Assembly (NCBI GenBank): GCA_018821785.1
Contig: JAHJLI010000021.1
Coordinates: 1-37,337, forward strand
Source of the DNA: Pseudomonadota bacterium
GTDB taxonomy: Bacteria; Desulfobacterota; Desulfobulbia; Desulfobulbales; Desulfocapsaceae
Length of the DNA stretch: 37,337 nt
Direction: 5' to 3'
The notes beneath the pieces were generated by a model. It saw only the letters and a program-made list of their open reading frames with translations, did no database searches and was not told where the DNA came from. Positions within the stretch are counted from its first letter, which is position 1, and every line of letters starts with the position of its first letter. A program made the translations under genes and the position numbers. This document shows positions 9,394 through 18,834 of the stretch, one piece after another.

Positions 9394-10062
9394 ATGACTG
9401 ACAAAGAACGCTTTTTACAAAACCTGCGGAGCCTGGCTGACGCGGTAGTCGCCATGTTCGGTCGCAACTGTGAGGCCTGTGTCCATGACCTGACCTCCCT
9501 GCGCAGCTCCTTGGTGTATATCCAGGGCGATGTGACCCACCGCCGACCAGGTGCCCCGGCCACCGACCTGCTGGTTAAAATGATAAATAGCACAGGAGAA
9601 ACGGGGGACGTGCATAGTTACCGTACGACCAGCAGTGAAGGGAGGTCTTTGAAATCGACGACAACCCTGATTCGGGATGGAGATGGTCGCGCCGTAGCCG
9701 CCTTCTGCATCAATTTTGACACTACCGAGTTCTATAATGTTGGCCAGGCGCTCTTGCCTTTCATCGGCACTCCCGAAATCGGTGCCCCCCCCAGCCCTGA
9801 AACCTTCGCCCACTCAGCAGGCGAGACGGTCGATGCACTTTTTCATAACGCAGTACTGGAGATAGGCAAACATCAGACAACGATGAATGTCGATGAACGA
9901 AAGCGCCTCATCGCCGCTCTCGATGCAGACGGCCTCTTCCAGTTCAAAGGAGCGGTGGAGCAGGTGGCCAAGATGATGGGCATTACCAGATTCACCGTCT
10001 ATAATTATTTGAAAAAAGCTCGATCAACCGACACAACTCAGCAAAAAGAGGAACACCAATGA
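9394..10062 (+). CDS. YheO-type PAS/HTH transcriptional regulator
   Basis: 222 residues. The N-terminal two thirds resemble the YheO-like PAS domain (EACVHDLTSLRSSLVYIQGDV near residues 28-48; AAFCINFDT near 107-115), and the C-terminus is a helix-turn-helix (VAKMMGITRFTVYNYLKKA near 188-207). Relatives include YheO and DauR, which control amino acid catabolic genes. The start has no clear ribosome site; an upstream ATG gives only a four-codon ORF. The stop overlaps the ridA start by 4 nt (ATGA), so regulator, ridA and desulfidase are one operon. The ligand may be an amino acid such as cysteine; that is inference from neighbours. Confidence 0.85.
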   Translation: MTDKERFLQNLRSLADAVVAMFGRNCEACVHDLTSLRSSLVYIQGDVTHRRPGAPATDLLVKMINSTGETGDVHSYRTTSSEGRSLKSTTTLIRDGDGRAVAAFCINFDTTEFYNVGQALLPFIGTPEIGAPPSPETFAHSAGETVDALFHNAVLEIGKHQTTMNVDERKRLIAALDADGLFQFKGAVEQVAKMMGITRFTVYNYLKKARSTDTTQQKEEHQ

Positions 10063-10439
10063 CTCGCAGCGTCATCTTCACCACCCAGGCCCCGGCCGCC
10101 ATCGGCCCTTATTCCCAGGCTATTGCCACCAGTGATCTGCTCTTTGTCTCCGGCCAGCTGCCAATCGATCCGTCCACCGGAAAGATGGTTGACGGCGATA
10201 TCGGCACTAAGACCCGGCAAATTCTTGAAAATGTTACAGCCATTGCCGGAGAGGCGGGAACCGACCTTACCAAAACCCTAAAAACTACAATTTTTCTCAC
10301 CGATCTTGCCGATTTTCAGGCGGTCAACAGCGCCTACGGCAGCTTTTTTCCAGAGGCCCCGCCGGCACGCAGTACGATCCAGGTTGCCGCTTTACCGCTC
10401 GGTTCAAACATCGAGATCGAGTTTATCCTGGCAAGGTAA
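10059..10439 (+). CDS. ridA: RidA family enamine/imine deaminase
   Basis: 126 residues, the normal length for RidA (YjgF/YER057c/UK114). RidA hydrolyses reactive enamines and imines such as 2-aminoacrylate, protecting PLP enzymes. The family core is complete: APAAIGPYSQAI at residues 11-22, SGQLPIDP at 31-38, and the substrate-carboxylate Arg104 (PPARST) with Glu119/121 in the final strand. GAGGA lies before the ATG. It overlaps the regulator gene and precedes by 26 nt a cysteine desulfidase that, by beta-elimination, would make exactly this type of intermediate. Cytoplasmic trimer in known members. Confidence 0.93.
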   Translation: MTRSVIFTTQAPAAIGPYSQAIATSDLLFVSGQLPIDPSTGKMVDGDIGTKTRQILENVTAIAGEAGTDLTKTLKTTIFLTDLADFQAVNSAYGSFFPEAPPARSTIQVAALPLGSNIEIEFILAR

Positions 10440-10465
10440 ACGATCCCAGGACAAAGGAATATCCT

Positions 10466-11788
10466 ATGAAATTCACTGTTAAAGACATCCTCGAGATGGA
10501 GGTCATCCTGGCTCTCGGTTGCACTGAACCTGTGGCTATTGCCTTGGGTGCGGCGGCGGCGGCGACCCTCCTGCCAACAAAAGAGTTCAATTCGATTGAG
10601 ATCTGGATCGACCCAAACATCTACAAAAACGGTATGGCGGTAACAATCCCCGGCTGCGGCGGCATGCAGGGCCTCGATACCGCTGCAGCCCTCGGTGCCT
10701 ATGGCGGTAATCCCGCAAAAAGCCTCGAGGTACTGGAAAGCCTCACCGACGAAACTATTACCCAGGCAAAGAAACTCCTTGCGGAAAACCGGGTTACGGT
10801 CAATCTGCGAGATGAAGTCGGCCTTTATGTGCGGACGAAACTTGTGGCCGGGCAAAACGTCGCCGAATCACTGATCGTCGATCTACACAGCAACATCGTC
10901 AGCCTAAAACTGAACGGCGAGGAGATAACCGACTCGCCTCTCCTTGAGCGGGCCCTGAAAACAGGCGGCAGACACACCATGGCAGAGCTCGAGACCTGGC
11001 TGCGCAGTCTGAACCTTGAACAGATCTTGGAACTGACTGCGGATCTTGATAACGATGATCTGAATTTTCTTGAGGTAGGAGTCAACCATAACCTGGCCCT
11101 AGCCGAATACGGCCTGAAACACGGTAGCGGCCTTGGTATCGGCAAGGCCATCGACCGACTGATCAAACAGAAGTTAATGGTCAACGACATGTCCAACTCT
11201 GCACGCAGGCTTACCTCTGCCGCCGCCGATGCCCGAATGGGTGGGGCGAATCTGCCGGCCATGAGTTCCGCCGGCAGCGGCAATCACGGGCTGACCGCCA
11301 TCCTGCCGATCTGGGCGATCAAGGACTTCATCGACCATGACCGCGACACCCTCCTGCGAGCCATCGGCCTCAGCCATATCATCACCGCCTATGTCAAAGC
11401 TCACACCGGCAGGCTTTCCGCGGTTTGCGGCTGCTCGGTCGCGGCTGGAGCCGGGGCGACGGCGGGCATCACCTACCTGGTCGGCGGCGATATCCACCAG
11501 GTCGAAGGTGCAATCGGCAATATCCTCGAAGACCTGGCCGGGGTGATCTGTGATGGCGCCAAGGCCGGTTGTGCCATCAAGCTGAACACTGCGGCAGGTG
11601 CTGCGGTCCAGGCGGCCCTTTTTTCCCTGCATGGGGTTAATGTCAAAGACACTGATGGAATCATCGGCAGCTCCACCCGGAAGACCATTCAGAACATGGG
11701 GGCTCTCAGCCATGATGGCATGATCCAGGCCGATAAGACCATCCTGAAGATCATGCTGGAAAAACAGCTAAACAAAGGGAAAAAATAA
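10466..11788 (+). CDS. L-cysteine desulfidase, UPF0597 family (CyuA-like)
   Basis: 440 residues, full length. The family (E. coli YhaM/CyuA, Methanocaldococcus MJ1025) converts L-cysteine to pyruvate, ammonia and hydrogen sulfide with an oxygen-labile [4Fe-4S] cluster, and is related to the iron-sulfur serine dehydratases. Conserved Cys are present: Cys19 in LGCTEP, Cys in IPGCGGM, Cys321/Cys323 in VCGCSVAAGAGATAG and Cys362/Cys369 in ICDGAKAGC; the first and the later ones are candidate cluster ligands. HGSGLGIGK and AGSGNHG are further family blocks. It may act on serine or another beta-substituted amino acid instead. The upstream regulator and RidA fit catabolism with detoxification of 2-aminoacrylate. 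Confidence 0.88.
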   Translation: MKFTVKDILEMEVILALGCTEPVAIALGAAAAATLLPTKEFNSIEIWIDPNIYKNGMAVTIPGCGGMQGLDTAAALGAYGGNPAKSLEVLESLTDETITQAKKLLAENRVTVNLRDEVGLYVRTKLVAGQNVAESLIVDLHSNIVSLKLNGEEITDSPLLERALKTGGRHTMAELETWLRSLNLEQILELTADLDNDDLNFLEVGVNHNLALAEYGLKHGSGLGIGKAIDRLIKQKLMVNDMSNSARRLTSAAADARMGGANLPAMSSAGSGNHGLTAILPIWAIKDFIDHDRDTLLRAIGLSHIITAYVKAHTGRLSAVCGCSVAAGAGATAGITYLVGGDIHQVEGAIGNILEDLAGVICDGAKAGCAIKLNTAAGAAVQAALFSLHGVNVKDTDGIIGSSTRKTIQNMGALSHDGMIQADKTILKIMLEKQLNKGKK

Positions 11789-11901
11789 TAATACAGGGGC
11801 CGAAAACAGTGACAAGGACCACCGCCGATTATTGCTTTCCTCCTTCTGCTGGTTAATAAAAAAGCTGGTGCGGGAGACGACCAGCAATGTTCAGGAAACA
11901 T

Positions 11902-11929
11902 GGTACCGCGACAATACGGTCGCGGTACC
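11902..11929. terminator. Bidirectional hairpin between convergent genes
   Basis: Perfect 11-bp stem, GGTACCGCGAC at 11902-11912 and its complement at 11919-11929, with a six-nt loop. It sits between the desulfidase gene (plus) and purL (minus), 10 nt from the purL stop. T-runs are weak on both sides, so termination may be only partly intrinsic. Confidence 0.6.
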
Positions 11930-11939
11930 TCAAAACCTT

Positions 11940-14900
11940 TTACTCTTCGTCCCCCTGACACCATCGATAAGCATTTCTAAACATCTGCATCCACGGCGAG
12001 ACCTGCAGTCCCTTCATCTCCTCCGGTAAATAATGCGCCTGCCATGGCAGGAAAACCCGCTCCGGGTGCGGCATAAGTGCCAGATGGCGGCCGTCGGCGG
12101 AGCAGAGTCCGGCCACTCCCTCCGGTGAACCATTAGGATTAAAAGGATATTTTTCCGTTGCCTGACCATCGTCATCGACAAAGACCAGGGGCACCATACC
12201 GCCGTTCTTTACCTTGTCAAACAGGACTGGATCAGGAAAGAGGAGGCGTCCTTCGCCGTGGTCAACGTGGATGCCAAAAACCAAGCCCTCCATGCCTTTA
12301 AGCATAATTGCCGGACTTTCGTTGACCTTGACCGTGCTCCAGCGCGATTCAAAACGGCCGGAGAGGTTGCGGACAAAACGCGGTTGCCGTTCGGCAGGAA
12401 GTCCCGGTTCAGGTACCCAGCCAAGCAGCCCGAAGAGCTGACAGCCATTGCAGACACCCAGGGTAAAGGTGTCGGACCGGTTGTAAAAAGATTCAAACAT
12501 GTGCTTCAACCGGGGGTTAAAGAGAATGGTCGCCGCCCAACCCTTCGCCGAATCCGGGACATCGGCGTAGGAAAAGCCGCCGACAGCCGCTAACCCTCGG
12601 AAATCTTCAAGGTTAACATTTCCCGCAAGCAGATCGTTCATGCAGACATCCCAGGGTTCAAAACCGGCGGAATAAAAGGCCGAGGTCATCTCCCGATCCG
12701 AATTGGAACCCTCGTCGCGGAGGATCGCCACCTTCGGTTTTTTCGAGCGGCTCAGCAATTCGGCGGGAGCCGGCTCGGGGGCAAATGGCAGATGATAGGC
12801 CGGTCCCTTGCGGTCATGGATATTGGCTTTCTCTGCGTCGGCACAGTCTGGATTTATCTGCAGCCGTTCCAATTGATAGCTGGTCTCCTCCCACCAACTC
12901 CGCAGGACGTTCATCTTTTCATCGAGAACAGTGGCACCGTTATAGCTGATCCGAATCTGTTTGCCTTCGTTGGCGGTGCCGATATAAGCATACGGCACTC
13001 CTCCCTTTTTGAGAATGGCTTCCGCCGCCGGCAAATGCTCCAGGCGACATTCAAGGACCAGACCAAGTTCCTCGGCAAACATGGCCTCAAGAACCGTTCC
13101 TTCCCCGGTTAATGAAACATCAAGGCCGCAGTTGCCGCTGAAGGCCATCTCCAGGAGGGTGGTGATCAATCCGCCGTCGCTGCGGTCATGACCGGCGGAA
13201 ATGCAGTCTTCGGCAATTAATTCCTGGACGGCGAGAAAACATTTTTTCAATAGACTGGCATCGTCTAGATCGGGGCATGAATCACCCATCTGCCGCATGA
13301 CCTGGGCTAGGGCACTGCCGCCCATCCTGCTGTGGCCACTCCCAAGATCGAGATAGAGTAGCGGCGAGCCAGGTTTTTTGATATCCGGGGTTATGACTTT
13401 GCTGATATCGGGTACCGCCGCATAGACGGACACCACCAACTCGCGGGGCGACTTGACGGTTTCCGCACCAACCATTGTGGCCATAGACAGGCTGTCCTTG
13501 CCGCCGTCCACTGCAATGCCAACAGCGATCATTGCCTTCCCCATCGCTTTCGCTGCATCGTAGATGGCAGCTCCTTCGCCCGGCAATTTCGGTGCCCACA
13601 TCCAGTTGGCGGAGCATTTGACCTGTTCAAGATCAGCGATTTTGGCAAAAACCAGGTTGGTCAGAGACTCGCCCACCGCCATTCGCGCCCCCGCCGCCGG
13701 ATCAACCAGCATCTTGATCGACTGCTCGCCAATGGCTGTGGCAATACCCGTTTTGCCAAAATGGCTCTGGGCCACAACAGCCACATCGCCAACAGTGAGT
13801 TGCAAGGGGCCGCAGCACTGTTGCCGGGCGATGAGCCCGGTGACTGCCCGATCGACCTTATTGGTGAGGAACCGTTTGGAGCCGACGGAAACCAGTCTCA
13901 GAACATCGTGCAGGGCTCCCGCAACAGTAAGGTCAGCGGGCAGGTTGAGAGAAGCAGCAGCAAAAGGTCTTCTCTGGTCTGTAAAAGTCTTTTGCGGAAT
14001 ATTCCCTAAAAGCACCGGCAGTTCTATATCCACAGGAGTGGTATCGTCGTTTGCATCATGCAGGACAAATCGCAGATCACCGGTCACCTCACCGAGCACC
14101 TCACACCCCACCTTCTCACGTTCACAAATGCCTTTGAATTGCTCAATATTTTTGGGTTGAATCAGGAATCCGTTGCGCTCCTGGTATTCGGCGACATAGA
14201 TCTCCAATACCGACATGGTCGGGTCGCCGACCCGAATATTGCGAATTTCCACGCGCCCCCCGGATTTCTCGACCAGTTCTTTCAAGACATTGGCTGGCCC
14301 CCCCGCACCCTGATCATGGATGACCTCGATCAGGCTGCGATCACCCATCTCGTTGCAGGCGCGGATGACACGGTTCATCTTCTGCTCCATCTCCGCATCA
14401 CCACGCTGCACCGCGTTGAAATCGAGATTCGACTCGTTCTCTCCCTGCAACATACTGGAGGCGGCCCCACCGCCAAAACCTACACGGTAGGCAGGTCCAC
14501 CCACTTGAACGATGAGCATCCCCTTTTCAGCCGGAAGCTTATCGGTAAGCCTGGCATCGATCTGGCCAATGCCGCCGGTGAACATGATCGGTTTCAAAAA
14601 CCCCCAACGCTCGCCGCTTTCAAGGCGCATGTCAAAAGACCTTGTGAAGCCCTGAATGAGCGGCTCACCAAATTTGTTGCCGTAGTCAGACGCACCATTG
14701 CTTGCCTCAATCTCAATATCCAGAGCCTTGGCCAGATTGTCGGGGCAAGGAAAATGCTGTTCCCATGGCAGCTCATAGCCGGGGATATTGAGGTTGCCCA
14801 CGCAGTAACCGGCAGTGCCGGCAATGACAAAGCCACCGCGGCCCGTCCCCTGCACGTCGCGAATCCGTCCACCGGTACCGGTTTCCGCACCAGGAAAAGG

Positions 14901-15749
14901 TGCTACTCCGGTGGGAAAGTTATGGGTTTCGGCGGTCAGCAGCGGATGATACTTTGACTGAAGCGCAACAAAAGGAGAAGGCTTACCCGGCTCCTTGGGA
15001 ACCAGGGTGTGTATATCGTAACCCTCTATCACTGAGGAATTATCCTTAAAAGCAATCACTGAGCCCTTGGGGTTGGCCGCGAGTGTTGCTGTCACCAGAT
15101 CAAACAGGGTTTCTTCCGTCACTTCCCCGTCAATAACCTGTTTTCCTTTAAAAAAACCGTGGCGAGAATGCTCGGAATTGGCATTATTCAGATCCATTAT
15201 TTCAACTATGGTCGGATTGCGGCCCTGGCGATTAACAAAATAGTCATAGTAGAGGTTGCGGTCTCTTTCGTCCATGGATATGCCAGGCAACTTGGTCAGT
15301 CCATCCGGACCTTCGGTTTTAAGATCGACCTCGTACACCGGCTCGGGCACAACTCCGGTCTCAAAGGTTGTAAGCGGCAGAGGATAATGGCACTCGGTCA
15401 TCCGATCATGATGACCCTCAATGAAGGTTTGCAGATCCTCGCCTTCGGCAACCAGGTACCGCCTCGACCTCTCGACCCTTGTGACTACTGCAAGACCGAT
15501 TGCCTTGCAGATCGAAACCATATTCGACGACCAGGCGGTGGCAAAATTCAACCTGGGCCCTACCTCTACCACTCGCCCCCCTTGCGGCACTGGGATTTCT
15601 TCAACTGAATCAAGGAGAAAACCATCGGCTAGAATCAGCCTCAGACAGATCTTCTCCTCCGGGCTTAGGTCTCGCGTTGACTCGATATGAAAACAGTAGG
15701 CCTGGTCAGCAGAAATTTGCCTATAAAGCTGTGTAACTGTCACACCCAT
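11940..15749 (-). CDS. purL: Phosphoribosylformylglycinamidine synthase, large fused form
   Basis: 1269 residues, the fused proteobacterial type (E. coli PurL about 1295). It converts FGAR and glutamine to FGAM with ATP, the fourth step of purine synthesis. The order is N-terminal domain, two AIR-synthase-like halves (NANSEHSRHGFFKG near 190-205; LLTAETHNFPTGVAP near 273-287; DQGAGGPANVLKEL near 485-498), then a class I glutamine amidotransferase with nucleophile Cys1100 in GVCNGCQ and His/Glu in MPHPERVF near the end. AAGGAAAAAG precedes the ATG. Stands alone, divergent from the FIST gene. Cytoplasmic, apparently intact. Confidence 0.97.
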   Translation of the reverse strand: MGVTVTQLYRQISADQAYCFHIESTRDLSPEEKICLRLILADGFLLDSVEEIPVPQGGRVVEVGPRLNFATAWSSNMVSICKAIGLAVVTRVERSRRYLVAEGEDLQTFIEGHHDRMTECHYPLPLTTFETGVVPEPVYEVDLKTEGPDGLTKLPGISMDERDRNLYYDYFVNRQGRNPTIVEIMDLNNANSEHSRHGFFKGKQVIDGEVTEETLFDLVTATLAANPKGSVIAFKDNSSVIEGYDIHTLVPKEPGKPSPFVALQSKYHPLLTAETHNFPTGVAPFPGAETGTGGRIRDVQGTGRGGFVIAGTAGYCVGNLNIPGYELPWEQHFPCPDNLAKALDIEIEASNGASDYGNKFGEPLIQGFTRSFDMRLESGERWGFLKPIMFTGGIGQIDARLTDKLPAEKGMLIVQVGGPAYRVGFGGGAASSMLQGENESNLDFNAVQRGDAEMEQKMNRVIRACNEMGDRSLIEVIHDQGAGGPANVLKELVEKSGGRVEIRNIRVGDPTMSVLEIYVAEYQERNGFLIQPKNIEQFKGICEREKVGCEVLGEVTGDLRFVLHDANDDTTPVDIELPVLLGNIPQKTFTDQRRPFAAASLNLPADLTVAGALHDVLRLVSVGSKRFLTNKVDRAVTGLIARQQCCGPLQLTVGDVAVVAQSHFGKTGIATAIGEQSIKMLVDPAAGARMAVGESLTNLVFAKIADLEQVKCSANWMWAPKLPGEGAAIYDAAKAMGKAMIAVGIAVDGGKDSLSMATMVGAETVKSPRELVVSVYAAVPDISKVITPDIKKPGSPLLYLDLGSGHSRMGGSALAQVMRQMGDSCPDLDDASLLKKCFLAVQELIAEDCISAGHDRSDGGLITTLLEMAFSGNCGLDVSLTGEGTVLEAMFAEELGLVLECRLEHLPAAEAILKKGGVPYAYIGTANEGKQIRISYNGATVLDEKMNVLRSWWEETSYQLERLQINPDCADAEKANIHDRKGPAYHLPFAPEPAPAELLSRSKKPKVAILRDEGSNSDREMTSAFYSAGFEPWDVCMNDLLAGNVNLEDFRGLAAVGGFSYADVPDSAKGWAATILFNPRLKHMFESFYNRSDTFTLGVCNGCQLFGLLGWVPEPGLPAERQPRFVRNLSGRFESRWSTVKVNESPAIMLKGMEGLVFGIHVDHGEGRLLFPDPVLFDKVKNGGMVPLVFVDDDGQATEKYPFNPNGSPEGVAGLCSADGRHLALMPHPERVFLPWQAHYLPEEMKGLQVSPWMQMFRNAYRWCQGDEE

Positions 15750-15905
15750 GATCTTTTTCCTTTTATTCTTTCAGCTTTGTTCTGAGAATGTCTCTTCTTC
15801 AGGTAAATGCCGAACCCCGAAAAACGGGATTCTCTAGTTAGCCCCTGATGGAGTATAAGTCAGCGAACACTAGCACTAATCAATGAAAATTTCCGTATGA
15901 ATTTA

Positions 15906-15935
15906 TTCTTGTTCAGGTGACTTTTACGGTATAGT
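15906..15935 (+). promoter_or_regulatory. Weak putative promoter of the FIST-kinase operon
   Basis: TTCTTG (15906-15911), 18 nt, TATAGT (15930-15935) about 60 nt before the FIST start. The -10 is good and the -35 poor. No operator-like dyad nearby. Confidence 0.25.
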
Positions 15936-15993
15936 AAGAAAGTTTTCAATTGCCCATACACTTCAATCCTCTCAAAGAAGAACAGTTGACAAG

Positions 15994-17154
15994 ATGATAC
16001 AAGCCGCTATCGGAATCAGTGACGACATTGATATTGACGTTGCAATTGAAGAAGTCCTTGGACAGTGCCAAAAACAGCTGGGAACATCTCGACCTCAGGT
16101 AGGAATCCTCTTCTCCTCTTGCATGGAAGCTGATTTTTCTGAGATACTTGGCAGGATTCTCCGAGAATTCCCCAAGCTCCAGCTCATCGGCTGCACCACC
16201 GATGGAGAAATCAGCAGGGAAACCGGTTTTATTGAAGATTCCCTGGCCCTCCTGCTCCTTTCTTCCGATACGCTGGAATTTGCCACAGCCGTGGCCACAA
16301 ACATCTCGACAAATGCCGAGGATTCTCTTGGCAAGGCCTACCGGGACGCCTGTCAAACATTACATAAAGAACCGGCCTGCGCCTTCATCTTTCCCGACGG
16401 CCTGACCACTATCGGCGTTGCCCTGGATGAGGTTTTCCGCCATGTCTTTGGTGACTCCTTCCCAGTCTTTGGCGGATCATCCGGAGATCATTACCTTTTT
16501 ACCGGCTGCTATCAATTCCATAACGACAAAATTTACTCCGACGCTGCCCCGATCCTCCTCATCGCCGGTGACGTTCAGATACTTTCCGCCATCCGAACCG
16601 GCCCGATACCGACTGGCTTCCACTATAACCTGGGAAGACACGAGAACAATATCGTCTATGAAATCGACGGCAAAACAGCCGTGGCCTTTTTCCGCGAACA
16701 CCTCGGCGAATATCGCCAGGAGTTCAGCGAATTTCCCCTGGCTGTCTATGAAAACAACGAAACAGCCTTTTATCTGCGAGATCCCCTTGGTTTGAACCCA
16801 GAGGATGGAAGTATATCTTTTGTAGGTACATTTCCGGAACACTGTACGGTTCGCCTCACCCTCGTTTCGCAAAACGATGTTCTTGATGCCGCTGAACAGG
16901 CAAACCTCTCTATTTTGAACAAAGAAAGCGGGATTGAGCCGGAGTTACTCCTTATCTTCCCATGCACCTGGGTGCGACATATCCTCGGATCAAAAACCAA
17001 CAACAAATTTGCACTGCTCCGTCAAGCACCGGGAGCAATCCCCTTCTTCGGTTTTTACTGCTACGGTGAAATTGCACCCTTCTCTATAGGGACTCCAAGT
17101 CGTTTTCATAATGACACCTACGTCATCGTAGCTTTGAGTTCAAGAAAGTCGTGA
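15994..17154 (+). CDS. FIST domain sensory protein
   Basis: 386 residues built from FIST_N (about 30-225: VGILFSSCMEADFSEILGRI, LIGCTTDGEISRETGF, FPVFGGSSGDHY) and FIST_C (about 225-380, ending FFGFYCYGEIAPF). FIST modules are proposed small-ligand sensors, perhaps for amino acids, in two-component and chemotaxis proteins. There is no signal peptide or membrane span, so the ligand would be cytoplasmic. The stop overlaps the GTG start of the next gene by 4 nt (GTGA), so this protein very likely feeds the adjacent hybrid kinase. The ribosome site is weak (AAGAAGAAC). Confidence 0.88.
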   Translation: MIQAAIGISDDIDIDVAIEEVLGQCQKQLGTSRPQVGILFSSCMEADFSEILGRILREFPKLQLIGCTTDGEISRETGFIEDSLALLLLSSDTLEFATAVATNISTNAEDSLGKAYRDACQTLHKEPACAFIFPDGLTTIGVALDEVFRHVFGDSFPVFGGSSGDHYLFTGCYQFHNDKIYSDAAPILLIAGDVQILSAIRTGPIPTGFHYNLGRHENNIVYEIDGKTAVAFFREHLGEYRQEFSEFPLAVYENNETAFYLRDPLGLNPEDGSISFVGTFPEHCTVRLTLVSQNDVLDAAEQANLSILNKESGIEPELLLIFPCTWVRHILGSKTNNKFALLRQAPGAIPFFGFYCYGEIAPFSIGTPSRFHNDTYVIVALSSRKS

Positions 17155-18821
17155 AAACCGAAGACCAGACTCCACAGGAGCGAGAACTTCATGCTTTGCA
17201 CAAACAATGTGCCTATTTGGAAAGGAAAATTGCACGCTTGCGCGAACAGCAAATACGCCAGGAAAATATTGATGAAATTAACAGGTACATCCTGAAATAT
17301 ACCAACGAAAAATTGCTGCAATACCATCAAAAGGCGCAACAGGAAAATATTTCCAAAACGGATTTCCTCGCAAACATGAGCCATGAAATCCGCACACCAC
17401 TGAACATCATTCTCGGTATGGCTAACCTGCTGGCCGACACCACTCTCGACAAAACCCAGACCCAATACCTCAACAGCCTGCGGGTGACCGGCAGACAGCT
17501 CACTGAGGTTCTTAATAATGTTCTGGAATTTTCACGCATTGACGCGGGCAAGACCACCTTTGAACCCGAACCCTTCAGCCTGGAAAAGATCATCAATCAA
17601 CTCGAGGCATCAATCATGCCTCTATGTATCCAAAAAAAGCTGCATTACTCCGTCCTTTATGACCCGCTCCTCATTATGGAGCGAATAGGCGATCCACTGA
17701 AGATCTACCAGATCCTTCTCAATCTTACCAATAACGCAGTAAAATTTACGGCCAGTGGTGGCATTACCCTTGAGGTCAAAGAGGATAGCCATATTCCTGG
17801 GAACCTTATTCTTAACGTCAGTGATAGTGGAATCGGCATATCTGAAGAACATCAGAAGGTCATCTTCGAGCGTTTCACCCAGGTCCATGATCTCTTCGCA
17901 AGACCACAGAGCGGCACTGGCCTTGGCCTGGCTATCAGTCAGAAACTTACCTTAGCCATGGGCGGGCAATTGACGGTAGAAAGTCAACCCGGGCAAGGCT
18001 CAGTATTTACTTGTTCACTGCCGCTTCCGCCGGTAGCGACCCCTGAAAGAAATCTGATCCGCCTCGACTCCCACTGCATTATGCCGGAAAACTTCCCCCC
18101 CCTGCGGGTTTTGGCAGTTGATGACATAAAGGAAAATATCGAAGTCATCAAGGTATATCTGAAAGATTACCCGATTCGGATAGAGACAGCCAGCAACGGT
18201 CAAGAGGTCCTGGAATACCTGATGAAAAGCGCATGCGACCTCATTCTTATGGACATTCGCATGCCTGTCATGGATGGGATAACCGCAACCAAAGAGATCA
18301 GAAAAAGGGAGGTGCAGGGAATCCTGCGGCCCCAGACCATTCTGGCGATTACCGCCCACGCCTTTCAGGAACAAAAGAAAAAAATTCTCAAGGCCGGTTT
18401 CAATGGGGTATTAAGCAAACCATTTTCCAAAAAAGATCTCATTCGATACATTTACCGGTTTGCCACCGTTGACAGGATAACTCAACCTGCGGAAAAGTTA
18501 GGCAACAAAGCTATCGGCTTTTATCTCGAACAGGATAAACCGGAAGATATCCCTCAGCCCCTCAAGGAAATGCTCCCCGTCCTGTTACAGACAATCAATA
18601 ATGATTTGAACTCTATGAAAATGGCTCTGGAAAAACACGAATATCCAAGTCTGTATGCCAAAGCACATTCACTGCAGGGTGTTGCCGGAATGTTTGGCTT
18701 CCAGGAACTGGGTTCTTTGATCCTTGACCTGTCACAAACAGTAAAAGCTGGAAACTTCATCATCGCATGCGAGCTTTTCCGCGCCCTCGACCTCTATCTA
18801 CACCGGTTGATGAAACGGTAA
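17151..18821 (+). CDS. Cytoplasmic hybrid sensor histidine kinase (HisKA-HATPase-REC-Hpt)
   Basis: 556 residues with no membrane segment. Residues 8-70 are a charged coiled coil; HisKA holds phospho-acceptor His78 in NMSHEIRTPLN; the HATPase has LTNNAVKFT, DSGIGIS and GTGLGLAIS. A receiver domain follows with Asp368 in LILMDIRMPVMDG and Lys in LSKPF. The C-terminal Hpt-like domain has His506 in KAHSLQGVAGMFG, where the usual Lys after the His-x-Leu is Gln. Input should come from the FIST protein encoded just upstream and overlapping. A complete phosphorelay in one chain implies an unlinked final regulator; no DNA-binding output is encoded nearby. The GTG start is set by the overlap. Confidence 0.92.
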   Translation: MKTEDQTPQERELHALHKQCAYLERKIARLREQQIRQENIDEINRYILKYTNEKLLQYHQKAQQENISKTDFLANMSHEIRTPLNIILGMANLLADTTLDKTQTQYLNSLRVTGRQLTEVLNNVLEFSRIDAGKTTFEPEPFSLEKIINQLEASIMPLCIQKKLHYSVLYDPLLIMERIGDPLKIYQILLNLTNNAVKFTASGGITLEVKEDSHIPGNLILNVSDSGIGISEEHQKVIFERFTQVHDLFARPQSGTGLGLAISQKLTLAMGGQLTVESQPGQGSVFTCSLPLPPVATPERNLIRLDSHCIMPENFPPLRVLAVDDIKENIEVIKVYLKDYPIRIETASNGQEVLEYLMKSACDLILMDIRMPVMDGITATKEIRKREVQGILRPQTILAITAHAFQEQKKKILKAGFNGVLSKPFSKKDLIRYIYRFATVDRITQPAEKLGNKAIGFYLEQDKPEDIPQPLKEMLPVLLQTINNDLNSMKMALEKHEYPSLYAKAHSLQGVAGMFGFQELGSLILDLSQTVKAGNFIIACELFRALDLYLHRLMKR

Positions 18822-18834
18822 ATCATTGGCAAAA

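Noticed and set aside
14058-14957. 299-codon plus-strand frame inside purL
   Set aside because: Antisense shadow of a strongly conserved purL; composition only reflects the opposite codons.
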